43,056 bases of DNA from Chromera velia (Eukaryota; Sar; Chromeraceae): assembly GCA_018398765.1 (NCBI GenBank), contig JAHBMJ010000651.1:1-43056 (forward strand), given 5' to 3'. This document shows positions 23,601 to 32,952 of this stretch, piece after piece (positions within the stretch are counted from its first letter, which is position 1; each line of letters begins with the position of its first letter). The position numbers were made by a program, and so were the translations under genes. Below the pieces are notes generated by a model that had not been told where the DNA came from, made no database searches, and saw only the letters and a program-made list of their open reading frames with translations.

Positions 23601-24167
23601 CTTGACTTTCTCGCTGAGACTCTGGCTTGATTCTTGGATGCATACTTCGGTTTCCTTTTCCTCCGAACCGACTTGCGCTTCTCGCTTTTTGTCTCGGTTG
23701 CGTGCTTTCTCCCTTTTTGACGCGGCGAAAAGCGGTCCTTGCGTCAGTAACAGGGCACTTGTCCGTTGTTGTGTGCACGATAGAGATTGACGGAATGCAC
23801 GCAAGCACACCGCAAGCGCTTCCTGACTGTGCGACTGCGCATGTGTGTGAGAGAATGAATACATGAATGAATCCACGAATGATTGAATGCATGTATAAAC
23901 GAATGAGTGAATGACTGCAGGTTTGGGTTCCGGGGGACAATGGTGGTGGTGGGAGTTTCGTTTTGGGCGTTTTTGTGCACAGTCCCCCTGTGCTCGCAGT
24001 GGTTTCCCCACACTCTGCATGTCTTCCTGGAGGATCTGGGTTGGGGGGGGGATCTTTCTGAGCACACGCTGGGGGTGTGGGCCTACTTCGTGTGGGTGAA
24101 CATTTTGAAGATCATCGACGGAGGGTCGGTCGGTTGGTCGGTTGACTGAATCTGTATACTCTCTCTC

Positions 24168-24241
<74 letters not shown>

Positions 24242-24741
24242 GTGAAAGGAGAGAAGTGGATCATGGCATGTCATTTGAGGGTTCAGCAGAAGAAGTCAGC
24301 CGACCAAGTTTTCATTCAGAAAAAACGTGTCCTCCAAATAAGGTGCTGTGACGCCATTCCTCTCTCTCTCACGCGAGCGTTCCTCTTTCACGCACGGAGT
24401 TCAAGGCAGAAAAGACAACAGACAGGAAAGGACTCTTTGCCATCTCGTGCTGAAGAAGCCTTGAGTTGTCTGGTTGTCTGGTTCCTGCGTATCTGTCTGC
24501 AGGGCCTTCACCATTCTGCCTCCGATCGTGTCTGAAATGTTCGGGGCCACCAATTTTCCCATCGTCTTCGGTCTGCTCTACTCTGCCAGAGCTCTCAGCT
24601 CTGTGGTCAGTCAGTGAGTCAGTCAGTCAGTTAGTGAGTTGGATTGCAGACAGGAGACAGCCAGGCAGGCACCAGTGTTCGTCGGTCTGTCTCTTCATTT
24701 GTTGCATGTGCATGTGAATGAACATGTTGTGCGGCATCTGT

Positions 24742-24775
<34 letters not shown>

Positions 24776-25228
24776 TGACGCGAAAAAGAAGGTTCGGTGG
24801 CGGGGAGAGAGCATTGGGGTGATCACAGACAGCAAGCGTCGTCATCTTTCAAGCCCGAGGCTGAGTAACGTTTTTTTGCTTTCAGCCTCTGAAAATGCCT
24901 TTTCTCTTTCCCTCTGCGCCAAATTGTTTTCATTCTTTCTCCCGATTTTCATCCTTTCTGCTTTGTACGCGCCCATCCAACCTACTCTCTCCTTTTGTTT
25001 TTCCAGATTTCCGTGAAGAATTCCTCTCCTATTCTCCACCCTTCTTTTCTTTCGCAGCTGAGCACACTTTTGATTACGCGTTTGAAAGCTGCTGTGGGTC
25101 TGAACACGATGTGCGAGATCATGGCTTTGGGGGGGCTCTCTGCGGGGTTGATCGCTTTCTTCGCCCCCTTTCATCAAATAAAACTCCCTCAGCGGACGGT
25201 GGCGGGGGGAAGTCGGAAAGAGGTTTGA
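20619..25228 (+). CDS. Major facilitator superfamily transporter, oxalate/formate antiporter type, 7 exons
   Basis: Exons 20619-21317, 22399-22750, 23181-23221, 23355-23497, 23921-24124, 24503-24605 and 25058-25228 stay in phase and give 570 aa. The ATG lies in CACCATGG; a second in-frame ATG (residue 11) is possible. Residues ~16-233 hold six membrane spans, including FKRWMVVLAASIYCL, the HPEHKGLISGIIFVARG loop before TM5, and VPSLFLWTGVIFAVVQFG. A charged cytoplasmic loop (~234-330) rich in Glu/Arg links the halves. The second half carries FWSVWAIMYLNWMV (TM7), SRVVWGVAADWFGFRG (the G-x-x-x-D-x-x-G-type motif after TM8), FTILPPIVSEMFG and PIVFGLLYSARALSSV, and ends with MCEIMALGGLSAGLIAFFA. 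This order matches the OFA branch of the MFS. Likely an organic-anion carrier; substrate and membrane are unknown. The third exon (41 nt) is the least certain. Confidence 0.82.
21341..21376. repeat. Perfect 16-bp inverted repeat (hairpin) in transporter intron 1
   Basis: GCATTTACTTTCATAC, loop AGAA, then GTATGAAAGTAAATGC. It lies just downstream of the exon-1 donor and is followed by a partial copy of the exon-1/intron-1 junction. Related TTTCATACAGAA words occur in introns near 14552 and 22940. Confidence 0.85.
21386..21425 (+). repeat. Duplicated exon-1/intron-1 junction of the transporter
   Basis: CATGCCGTCTCCGACGGGAG followed by TCAGTAAGTGCAGTTTTGG repeats the sequence at 21300-21341 that spans the exon-1 donor. 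The copy carries its own donor-like GTCAGTAAGT. Confidence 0.75.
23250..23290. repeat. (GGAT)n microsatellite in intron
   Basis: GGATGGATGGATGGATGGATGG run between exons 3 and 4 of the transporter gene, about 65 bp upstream of the exon-4 acceptor. Confidence 0.9.
24161..24241. repeat. (CT)n(GT)n(GA)n compound microsatellite, self-complementary arms
   Basis: CT run, then GT run, then GA run in intron 5 of the transporter gene. The CT and GA arms can pair around the GT stretch as a hairpin. Confidence 0.85.
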
Positions 25229-25557
25229 CCTGCGAGCTGAGAAGATAAAATCGATGGATGAAAGGGGACGTTTTTGGCTTGAGGTGGCTGAAAAAAAAAC
25301 ACGTGCGAACTGGCCGCTAAAGCGGGTCGCAACTGAAATTCGGACAGAAGACGCATAGGAGTGCGTCTTGCCCATTGCCCAAATATACGTACTGAATCCT
25401 CAAAGCAATACCTATACTTAGTATTACACGGTAATTTACACCAATACTACTATAGTACATCTGGTACTACATGTGCATTCTACTAACATGCATTATACTA
25501 GTGTCTACAGTAGGATTACCACCGGTCTAGCTGCCAGTATTTTTTAAGATTTAACCC
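25229..25557. other. 3' flank of the transporter gene
   Basis: The stop codon is at 25226-25228. A short A run follows near 25291, then AT-rich sequence up to the start of the retroelement tail at about 25558. No gene or clear polyadenylation signal can be named. Confidence 0.5.
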
Positions 25558-25617
25558 CACATTAGGATTAGGATTAGGATTAATGTCCGGAGGATTGGTC
25601 TCCCACCCCAATGCCGA
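25558..25617 (-). repeat. TTAGGA-repeat tail and conserved end of LINE copy 1
   Basis: ATTAGGATTAGGATTAGGAT followed by a block starting TAATGTCCGGAGGATTGG and ending CCCCAATGCCGA. The same structure with few changes is at 26903-26957. On the minus strand it lies downstream of the LINE coding remnant, so the (TCCTAA)n run would be the element's 3' tail. Confidence 0.7.
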
Positions 25618-25773
25618 ATGTCCGACGTGTGGCTTCCAGGGAAAGCGCCTAGATGCATCAGACCTCCCTGGCTGGCCTGCACAGGTCTAGCCTGTGCCGC
25701 AAACGGATCATATTGAACAAATCAATCACTTGCATGTATATGCGAGAGAGCTCACTCCATTCTAAAGTAGGGT

Positions 25774-26500
25774 TTAAAAGGGAACGATCCCAGAATTGCA
25801 GATGAACGGCTGGATCGAAACGACTTCCAAACTAGGTTCTAAAACCTCCCAGCATCTCATCTTCCTCCTTTTTCCCTCCTCTTTTGCTTCTTTTGTATCA
25901 CTCCACACCCTTTCATACTCTTTAATTCTTCCCTCTTTTTCTTTCTCACTTTTCCAAGTCTCCTGATGCAGCCTGTCTAACTCTCTTCCTAAGGCTTGGC
26001 TCAAATTGTTTCCCTTTTTTCTTTTCCATTCTCTCACTACCTGTCTTTTCATCATGACGTCTTTCAGAAAGGTATCGGCATTCCTGTTGGCCTCATTTAA
26101 AAGAAAAGAGAAAACTTTGAAGAGTGATCTTGTCTACCTTCCTTTCACCATCCACTTTCCATCTGCTGCTATTTGCAGCTCTCTCCTCTCCCCCTTTCAC
26201 CGAACTCGAATGTGTCATCAAAGCCTGCAAGCAGTCTGCCCTCTAGCTCTCCATCATGCAGAGGGCATTCAGTCAGTACATGGATTTCATCTTCGACTAC
26301 TTGAATGTCAAGCAAGTCAGAGCAAACCATGCATTTCTTTTCTGTCAATCGAGTCCCTCTGCCTCCTTCTGTTGAGAACTTCCCCCTCAGCTGTTTACCT
26401 CCAAGTTTCTCTGAGACTCTCCCACCCGAAATACAGCCCTTCTTCTGTGGATAGGCCAGGGAGCTATCTTTGTGTAGCAGATGGGAGTTTTCCTTATCTT
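25774..26500 (-). pseudogene. LINE reverse transcriptase C-terminal fragment, second copy
   Basis: On the minus strand, translation upstream of 26190 gives VSEKLGGKQLRGKFS, then KKCMVC, then VEDEIHVLTECPLHDG. This is the CxxC ... EDEIHxLxxCP module that ends many LINE reverse transcriptases. The frame stops near 26170 and resumes in another frame with FLLNEANRNADTFLKDV and a Lys/Glu-rich helix ending at 25774, so at least one frameshift is present. Upstream on the minus strand the frame is closed by a stop near 26500. The polymerase core is not present, and only the 3' end of the element remains, as expected for 5'-truncated LINE insertions. Confidence 0.65.
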
Positions 26501-26902
26501 ATCTCTATTTAATGAAATGCTTTTATCTGTATCTAAGACTTCTCCTGTTGTGAAGCCACAGATTTAGGTGCTTTTCGTTGGATAGAGACGCATGGATAGG
26601 ATGCATGACGCCTTCTCTCAACTCTGAGTCATCCCTTTCGGCCTTTTCTCTATTCTACACTGACCTCTCAACTTTTTCTACAAATGCTTCATTTTTTCTC
26701 TTTATAATTTCTTCCTTTTTCAGTGCTTCTATCCACCTTAGTATCCACCACATCATCATTTTCATCATTTGATTTGTGAAAAGTACATTTCTTTCTATAA
26801 TTAAGTATTTTTATATATTTTTTATTTTTGTTATATTTTGAAATTTGATTATGAACAAAAAAAAAATTATCTGATTAAGTGATAAGTGATAAGTGATTTA
26901 TT

Positions 26903-26957
26903 TGGATTAGGATTAGGATTTATGTCCGGAGGATTGGCCTCCCGCCCCAATGCCGAT
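26903..26957 (-). repeat. TTAGGA-repeat tail of LINE copy 2 (severely truncated)
   Basis: GGATTAGGATTAGGATTTAT followed by GTCCGGAGGATTGGCC and CCAATGCCGA, nearly identical to 25558-25617 and in the same orientation. Similarity is lost soon after, so this looks like an insertion keeping only about 50 bp of the element's 3' end. Confidence 0.65.
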
Positions 26958-27274
26958 TCAAATTTATCATTGATATACAGGTATAGAAGACTATAGTTAG
27001 ACTATACAAACTAAATGGTTCCCGCAAGTAATCTCACCCATACTCACCCATGAAAAGCTCTAGAAAAAGCTAAAGCCTAGCTAAGGTAAAACTGCTAAAC
27101 AAATGACTTGAAATGATGAAATGACTTCTTTTTATGTTCCCTTTAAATTTAAATCATCTCAGATTTTAATATTTATGTAGGCAAGTTAATTTTCAAAATT
27201 CTTGAAAGACTGACAATGAAAGTGATCAGGGTTGATCCGAGTCGCTAGGAAATCACTTATGTGTATGCATGGCG
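26958..27274. other. AT-rich spacer
   Basis: AT-rich with short direct words (AGCTAAAGCCTAGCTAAGG near 27068). No gene seen. Confidence 0.5.
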
Positions 27275-29044
27275 TCATTGTGGCCGTGTGTTGTTGGCAT
27301 AGTGCTCGAGGACATGTGCTACACGCGCTCCTGCACCAAAGATATCAAGTGTGTCAAGGCGCCACTCGAGTAGACGGGATGCACGTGATGTCTGTCTTGC
27401 TAGAGGGGCTGAAAGAAAGTGCAGACGCAGATGCAATACACCTCTCTGGCGAGCAGTTGCAGACGAAACGATATGCTCTCGGTTGACTAGAACTTGCTGT
27501 GGAATCATATGGAAGAAACGCCATTCCTCGTCTCCTACAGCTTTCCGACCCACGTCAGCTTTGTTCGCTGAAGACTGGAATATCGGGCTTGAGCTGTTCT
27601 GGGGGGGGCCTACTAAGAGGAAGTCAAAGTCGCCTTCTTCGTAGGGTTGCCACCGTGTATTCACGCTTTTGTGCATGTGCACACTTGCGAGATTCTCTCC
27701 TGACACCCAATGCGAGCTCTTCAGCTGTACCCTTTGCCATGACATCTGTGAATCTCCTATGTTTTTGAGACGAATCTCAATGTCATACGGGAAGGACGCG
27801 CAGGGAGCGTTTCGCACTTCAACACCCCCAGGAACGTGTTGAAACAATTCCAAACACTTCTGAAGCATTGTCCACTCTGCAAGATGGGTGGGACTCAGTT
27901 GGCCGTTCAAAGTTGTGAGGCTTTGCAATTGGAAAATTCCGCCCCTCTTCTTTGCACCATACCAGGCGGCTTCTAACACTCTACCTACATGGGACTTCAA
28001 ACACTGATGGTCGAAGGTCCCACGAGATTCTTTTTTATCGTACTTCCCGCCCTGCGTGATGCGCAGAGACCCTCGACCCTTAAATGTGTCAAAGAAAACT
28101 CCCGGAAATAGCCAGAGCTTCGGCAGCTCACAGAGGCCATCTTGTAGGGAAACACATGCGACTACCATCCCAGTGTAACCACGGAGTTTTCCGAAGCACC
28201 AGTACGGCGACCGTCTGTTTTGTTGCGGACCACCTGGAGACGTCGTCGCTTTTACTTGCACGGGCAACCATAAGTCCTCTGAACAGCCCAGAGGTCTTAC
28301 AGCCATATCGGCTTTCGCATAGGGGGGAAGCGGGTCAGACGGCTCTTCCAGCCCACAAAAGTCATTCATTGGACCGAAACTGGCCCGAAGTAACGAAGCA
28401 GCTCTTCGTTCGAGCTCATATCGCTCATACACGCTGCGGTTTCGACGACCAGTCTTACCATCTCCTTCGTCAGAGCCAGAGCTGGATCGAACTGAAAAAT
28501 CCTCCTCCTGCTTTGATCTGCCGGCCCTCCCAGGTTGCGGAAAATCCAGAGAGTGTGCTTCTCCGATTGGTTTGGATGAAAATGAGGCGACTCCTCTGTC
28601 ATGTCCAACGGAAAAGTTACCAGACTCTTGCCAGCCTGCAAAGGGGGGCTTAGCAGTGCGTGTTTTAAACCACCATCTGATTGGACGGGGGCTATCTAGC
28701 ATCGGCTTCCGAAGAAATGGGAGATCCATCACTTCAAATTTCTGCCCGAGCAAACCCTCTGAAAATCCATTTCCAGGTCGATCATTTGGATAGTACTGGT
28801 CTCCCTGAACTCTTCTGCAAGAGACAGTCATGCACCCTCTGCTCAGGGACTTTGCCGAAACAGCAGGTCTATGAGCTTTGTTACGATAATCATGGGGCCC
28901 TCCGCACTCGCGGTAGACGTGCGGGAAGAGTCTTGGAGCGTTTTCCAAACAACTGTTGTTTGTTCTGTCCCGCTTTCGAGAGAGCCCTCGTCCAAAGCTT
29001 AAGAGAAAACTACCACTCCGATTGACTCCACCGGTAGCAAACAT
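27275..29044 (-). CDS. 589-aa protein with two PD-(D/E)XK nuclease-like cores
   Basis: One uninterrupted frame (ATG 29044, stop 27275) of gene-like composition in otherwise transposon-rich, AT-rich DNA. Residues ~1-200 are Arg/Ser-rich and unrecognised. Residues ~205-360 look like a restriction-type nuclease core: helix YELERRAASLL (E212), then KADMAVRPLG (D246) on a predicted strand, then LPVQVKAT (Q263, K265), followed by YTGMVVACVSL and LPKLWLFPG. Residues ~385-545 repeat the layout: helix LAEWTMLQKCLELF, then FPYDIEIRL (D421, E423), then RVQLKSS (Q440, K442), GDFDFLLVG and WRFFHMIPQQVLV. D followed by (E/Q)xK on adjacent strands is the signature of the PD-(D/E)XK fold; Q for E is known in some members. 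Function is inferred only: a nuclease from a mobile element or a domesticated one. The first ~110 residues could be spurious or belong to a missed exon boundary. Confidence 0.6.
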   Translation of the reverse strand: MFATGGVNRSGSFLLSFGRGLSRKRDRTNNSCLENAPRLFPHVYRECGGPHDYRNKAHRPAVSAKSLSRGCMTVSCRRVQGDQYYPNDRPGNGFSEGLLGQKFEVMDLPFLRKPMLDSPRPIRWWFKTRTAKPPFAGWQESGNFSVGHDRGVASFSSKPIGEAHSLDFPQPGRAGRSKQEEDFSVRSSSGSDEGDGKTGRRNRSVYERYELERRAASLLRASFGPMNDFCGLEEPSDPLPPYAKADMAVRPLGCSEDLWLPVQVKATTSPGGPQQNRRSPYWCFGKLRGYTGMVVACVSLQDGLCELPKLWLFPGVFFDTFKGRGSLRITQGGKYDKKESRGTFDHQCLKSHVGRVLEAAWYGAKKRGGIFQLQSLTTLNGQLSPTHLAEWTMLQKCLELFQHVPGGVEVRNAPCASFPYDIEIRLKNIGDSQMSWQRVQLKSSHWVSGENLASVHMHKSVNTRWQPYEEGDFDFLLVGPPQNSSSPIFQSSANKADVGRKAVGDEEWRFFHMIPQQVLVNREHIVSSATARQRGVLHLRLHFLSAPLARQTSRASRLLEWRLDTLDIFGAGARVAHVLEHYANNTRPQ

Positions 29045-30463
29045 ACTGGTAACATACCTGTTGCACCACGCAGGGCACAGGTCAACGTGTACCCGTCATC
29101 AAAGGTCTGATTTTCACAAACCCCCGAACTCCGAGCTCCTTTTGACTTGTGCAATTAACAACAACTTGGTTGCATCAGGGTGATATGGACATCCTGCACA
29201 GATGCCCTTGAAAATTCTGACGTCTGCAAGAGGAATGCCATTGTGAGTGTGTCACTGCAGACATATATTAATATATGCAGACCTTCAGCTTCTCGATCTG
29301 CTCACAAATTATAATCATAACTTGCATGCATGTACAACGCCATATATATCAACGCCATACACGTCCAGATGCATGCACGCATACATGCATGATTTTTAAG
29401 ATTTTTTTTTCATATGTTTTTTTTGGGGGGCATGCATGCGTGCGACCGCGGCTGAGGCCCCACGTCTGCATGTGTTCTTTAGGTGCTTCAAAGAGCTAGT
29501 GGTTTCGCTATAGGTTTCACCCTCTCTCCTATATAGTCAAAAGACCCGAAACAGGCCGAAGCCGTGACTTAGCCGCCTCTTGAACAGGCCCTCTTCTCTT
29601 TGCACTGTTATGCACTGTTGTTTGGGATCGTTCCATTCTCCTTTATTTGTGAATCATTTAGAATCATTTAGAATCATTTTCAATTTTCAGTTAAAATGTT
29701 TATTTAATTTTATTAGTTTTATATTTCAGACCAGTTGCAACCAATCCCAGGTGCTAGTAGTCATAAAAATAATGTGGTACTTCTATGTACTTGAACAGTA
29801 CTTCATTAAAGTTCTTTTTTTTTCTTATAAAAGAATGTGAAATAGATGCTCAAAGGCCCCCACCTTGGCGTATTACTACGTATTACCCTTTTATCCATCA
29901 TTCCTTGACCTCTTTGATATGACGGCTAGCTAACAGCGGTCAGCGGAAGTACGCTGTGACTAGCTGTGAGCGTCGTACGTTCTTTTTGGATAATTAAGAT
30001 ATAAAATATATAAATAACTTTAAAACTGCCTACAAAATTACAAATACCTACAAATAATTATTTTTATTGGCCGGTGATCTAATAGTAAGCCAATTATAAA
30101 TTGGTCTAAATTAGATTTCGGGACAAACTCGGTATACAAATCTTAATTTTAACTACTAAATGGTGTAAGCCTACCCATAGCAGTTTAAGTAGCAGTAGAC
30201 GACCCCTCCAAAACTCTAAACTACTTGAAATAGAGTGCTACTCAAAAATCTTACTTTAAAATGTTGTGTCACTCAAAAGTTTACTAAACAATCATGCTAT
30301 ACAGTCAAAAATCTTGTACAAAAACGACTACAAACGTTGTTAAAAAATCAATACTAAAAAAAAAAATGCTGTTCACAAATCTAAACTTGAAAAGTGATGG
30401 AAATTGTAAGAAATTGCAGTTTTTACTTCTGACTCTATAGTGTTGAAAGGGTACAATAGACCT
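29045..30463. other. Spacer, mostly AT-rich, no confident gene
   Basis: 29045-29240 carries a short minus-strand frame (with FKGICAGCPYHPDATKLLL) immediately upstream of the nuclease-like ORF. It hits a stop before joining it, and could be part of an upstream exon or a decayed extension. 29270-29470 has CATGCATG words and T runs. 29600-30460 is strongly AT-rich with no frame of interest. Confidence 0.4.
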
Positions 30464-30468
30464 GTATT

Positions 30469-30781
30469 AGTGAGTTGGTGTGAATGTAGGGTGTGTATGT
30501 ACTGAGGTGTGTTGACAATGTGGTGTGCAGAGAGAGACGAGGGGCTGGCTGCTGACAATGTCATGCCGCTGGCCGCAAGGGCCCACAACGCCGGCGGTGC
30601 ACGTGGATGAGCAATTGATCGATCTGCATGCATGCGTGCCTCAAATAGGTACGATTGTCTTCATAAGAAACGGTACAACCCTTCATAAACTAAACAGACT
30701 GCTAGACAAACAACAAACACTTCTTTTATAGTGTTCTGTGTGAAGAGATTCATTAGAGTGAGAAGCTAAGCAAAGCTTACT
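30469..30781 (+). repeat. Left LTR of gag-only element
   Basis: 313 bp, same length and termini as 32440-32752. Most differences are C/T or G/A, for example in the GCCGCTGGCCGCAAGGG stretch near 30571. It is preceded by GTATT. Confidence 0.88.
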
Positions 30782-30926
30782 GCGGTTAACAGCCGCATTG
30801 CGCGGTGTCTGTTCTTCTTACAAGGTTGAGAGCTTTGAGATTGAAGTGAAAATGCAGACCAGAGTTGCGTCAGATTCCATCATGTGGGCAAAACACAAGC
30901 TTTCTGTCTAGTCTATTCAGAAAGCA

Positions 30927-32012
30927 GTGATGCATGCAGTTCTCTCGCTTCCTTTCGTTGCATACGATGAGGCAAAGATCTCTCTTGTCATGATCATCGG
31001 CACCACAAGATCGGGTGCGGTTGATGACAAAGAGTTCACAGCCAAGATTAACTGTGCAGCGGAGACGGTAGAGAAGTATGCGGCAACTGGAACAGACCAA
31101 GAGAAGCTCACGAAGAAGATCGGCAAGTTTTGGACAGAGCTGGCCGATTCTATCAAGGATGGAGCAGCGAAATGCACATCGCAGGCAGAAAGCGTCATCC
31201 AAAGCTTTCCTCGCTACATCAAGAAGCTCATCAAGAAAAAGAAGATCAAGAATGTTGCCGACATCGTCTTCACCTTCAGAACGAAGTGGCAGGAATACAA
31301 AACAGCGAAGGGAACAGTTTCAGAGGAAGTGGCTTCGCGGAGACTGAGAAAGTTTCTGCCCCGATCTGTTCGGAGCTCTCTGGCAATCTCCTTGACTGCC
31401 ACAGAGATCAAACTCATCTAGAACGTCCTAGACAAGCTGAAGACGTACACAATGGAGGCAGGCCTTTCATTTGATGATTCCGATCTGGAACTGTCTGGCT
31501 CGTCGTCTAGTGATTCCTCTGATGACAAGAAAAGAAGGCGGCAGAAGAATGGAAGTCGGGGGGGCGCGAACAGAAATGATTTCGCCTTTGGAGCGAGATG
31601 GGCAGAGACCAACACTGAGAAGCCACGGTTTACCAGGGTTTTCCCTAGCGCGTCTTCTGATCGTCCGTGTCCCCTGTATGCAGAAACTCAGCACAGCAGT
31701 GGGCGCTGTTTTGCTATCAACCACAAGTGCATCGAATGCAAAGGATTCCATCATGATGCAGAGATTTTGAAGGCCTGCCCCCTTCATAAGCTTCCTCTGT
31801 TCAGGGGAGGGCACGGAGCAGGCGGATCTTACCAGGAGTCGGGCAGAAAGGCTGATGCAGAAGAAGAGACGGCAAGGGGGGTGAGAATGATAGAAGAGTA
31901 TGTGGCTCACAGGTGTCTCCAAATGGCTGCCCAGGCAGACAATGAAGAGATGTCGGAAAAGACATTGTACACAGAGTCAGTGAGATTGTCAGATCTTCTA
32001 GGCAAGATTTAA
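30927..32012 (+). pseudogene. Gag-like polyprotein frame with one in-frame stop
   Basis: The frames 30927-31421 and 31452-32012 are the same reading frame, separated by a single TAG at 31419-31421 and ten sense codons. The N-terminal 164 codons encode a helical, Lys-rich region (LTKKIGKFWTELADSI, VASRRLRKFLPRSVRSSL) like a capsid or nucleic-acid-binding gag segment. After the stop comes an acidic Ser run (SGSSSSDSSDDKKRRR), then a Cys/His cluster HSSGRCFAINHKCIECKG with FHH and a further Cys, a zinc-knuckle-like module, and a charged helical end. Gag assignment follows from the location between LTRs and this layout. The stop may be an inactivating mutation or a readthrough signal; one copy cannot tell. 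Confidence 0.65.
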
Positions 32013-32429
32013 GCACACGAGCGTGCTGAGTTGGAGGCTAGTAAGGGGCTTCTAATTGCACCTGAGCTCTTGATGCCAGAGGAGTGAGAAGAAAGGAAAG
32101 GGAAGAGAGGTAAAAGTGCAGCTCATGGCGAGCGTATCAGAAATAACAAAAAGCAGCAGCAGAAGCCAGCTAAGCAAAGAAAGAAGGAGAGGTAAAGGTG
32201 CAGCTCATAGCGAGCATGTCAGAAATGACAAAGAGCAGCGGCAGAAGCCAGCTGAGTAAGAGAAGAACTAGTGATGACTGGTTTGAAAGTGAATGCTCAT
32301 TGTGAGCGCAGCCTAAGGCTAAAGGACAGAGGGGCAGAGCAGACTGTCTAGCCTCAACTGTTAATGAATGTCAGTAATTGCTCTGTCAATGAAATACTTG
32401 CTTAATTCGTCTCCTCTGAGCGTTTTGAC

Positions 32430-32439
32430 GAAAGGGGAG
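32430..32439 (+). promoter_or_regulatory. Polypurine tract of gag-only element
   Basis: GAAAGGGGAG lies directly against the right LTR, as expected for the plus-strand primer. It agrees with the direction of the gag frame. Confidence 0.65.
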
Positions 32440-32752
32440 AGTGAGTTGGTGTGAATGTAGGGTGTGTATGTACTGAGGTGTGTTGACAATGTGGTGTGCA
32501 GAGAGAGACGAGGGGCTAGCTGCTGACAATGTCATATCGCTGGCCGTGAAGGCCCACAATGCCGGCGGTACGCATGGATGAGCAATTGATCGATCTGCAT
32601 GCATGCGTGCCTCAAATAGGCACGATTGTCTTCATAAGAAACGGCACGACCCTTCATAAACTAAACAGACTGCTAGACAAATGACAAACACTTCCTTTAT
32701 AGTGTTCTGTGTGAAGAGATTCATTAGAGTGAGAAGCTAAGCAAAGCTTACT
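32440..32752 (+). repeat. Right LTR of gag-only element
   Basis: 313 bp, matches 30469-30781, followed by GTATT. Confidence 0.88.
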
Positions 32753-32952
32753 GTATTAAAGGAGACTCTAGAGGTCTGGAGGATAAACCAGGGGTAAAGT
32801 TGAACATAATTAAATTTGAACTTTAATTAATCTTAATCTTAATAGTATTACCCTACTACTAGCGACTATTAGCTATAGCTACAATATATAACTTTAATAA
32901 AAAACTAGACTTATTTGTTACTGTGATTTTAGAAAATAATGAGAATCATAAG

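Larger units (their letters stand above)
30464..32757 (+). mobile_element. Gag-only LTR element (TR-GAG-like)
   Basis: Two 313-bp direct repeats (30469-30781 and 32440-32752) flank a 1.66-kb interior. Both begin AGTGAGTTGG and end AAGCTTACT. The 5-bp word GTATT directly precedes the left repeat (30464-30468) and follows the right one (32753-32757), a clear target-site duplication. GAAAGGGGAG abuts the right repeat as polypurine tract. The interior holds a gag-like frame and no protease, reverse transcriptase or integrase. The LTRs differ at only about 4% of positions, mostly transitions, so insertion is fairly recent. No standard TGG primer-binding site follows the left LTR. Such gag-only elements are known in plants and depend on another element for polymerase. 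Confidence 0.82.
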
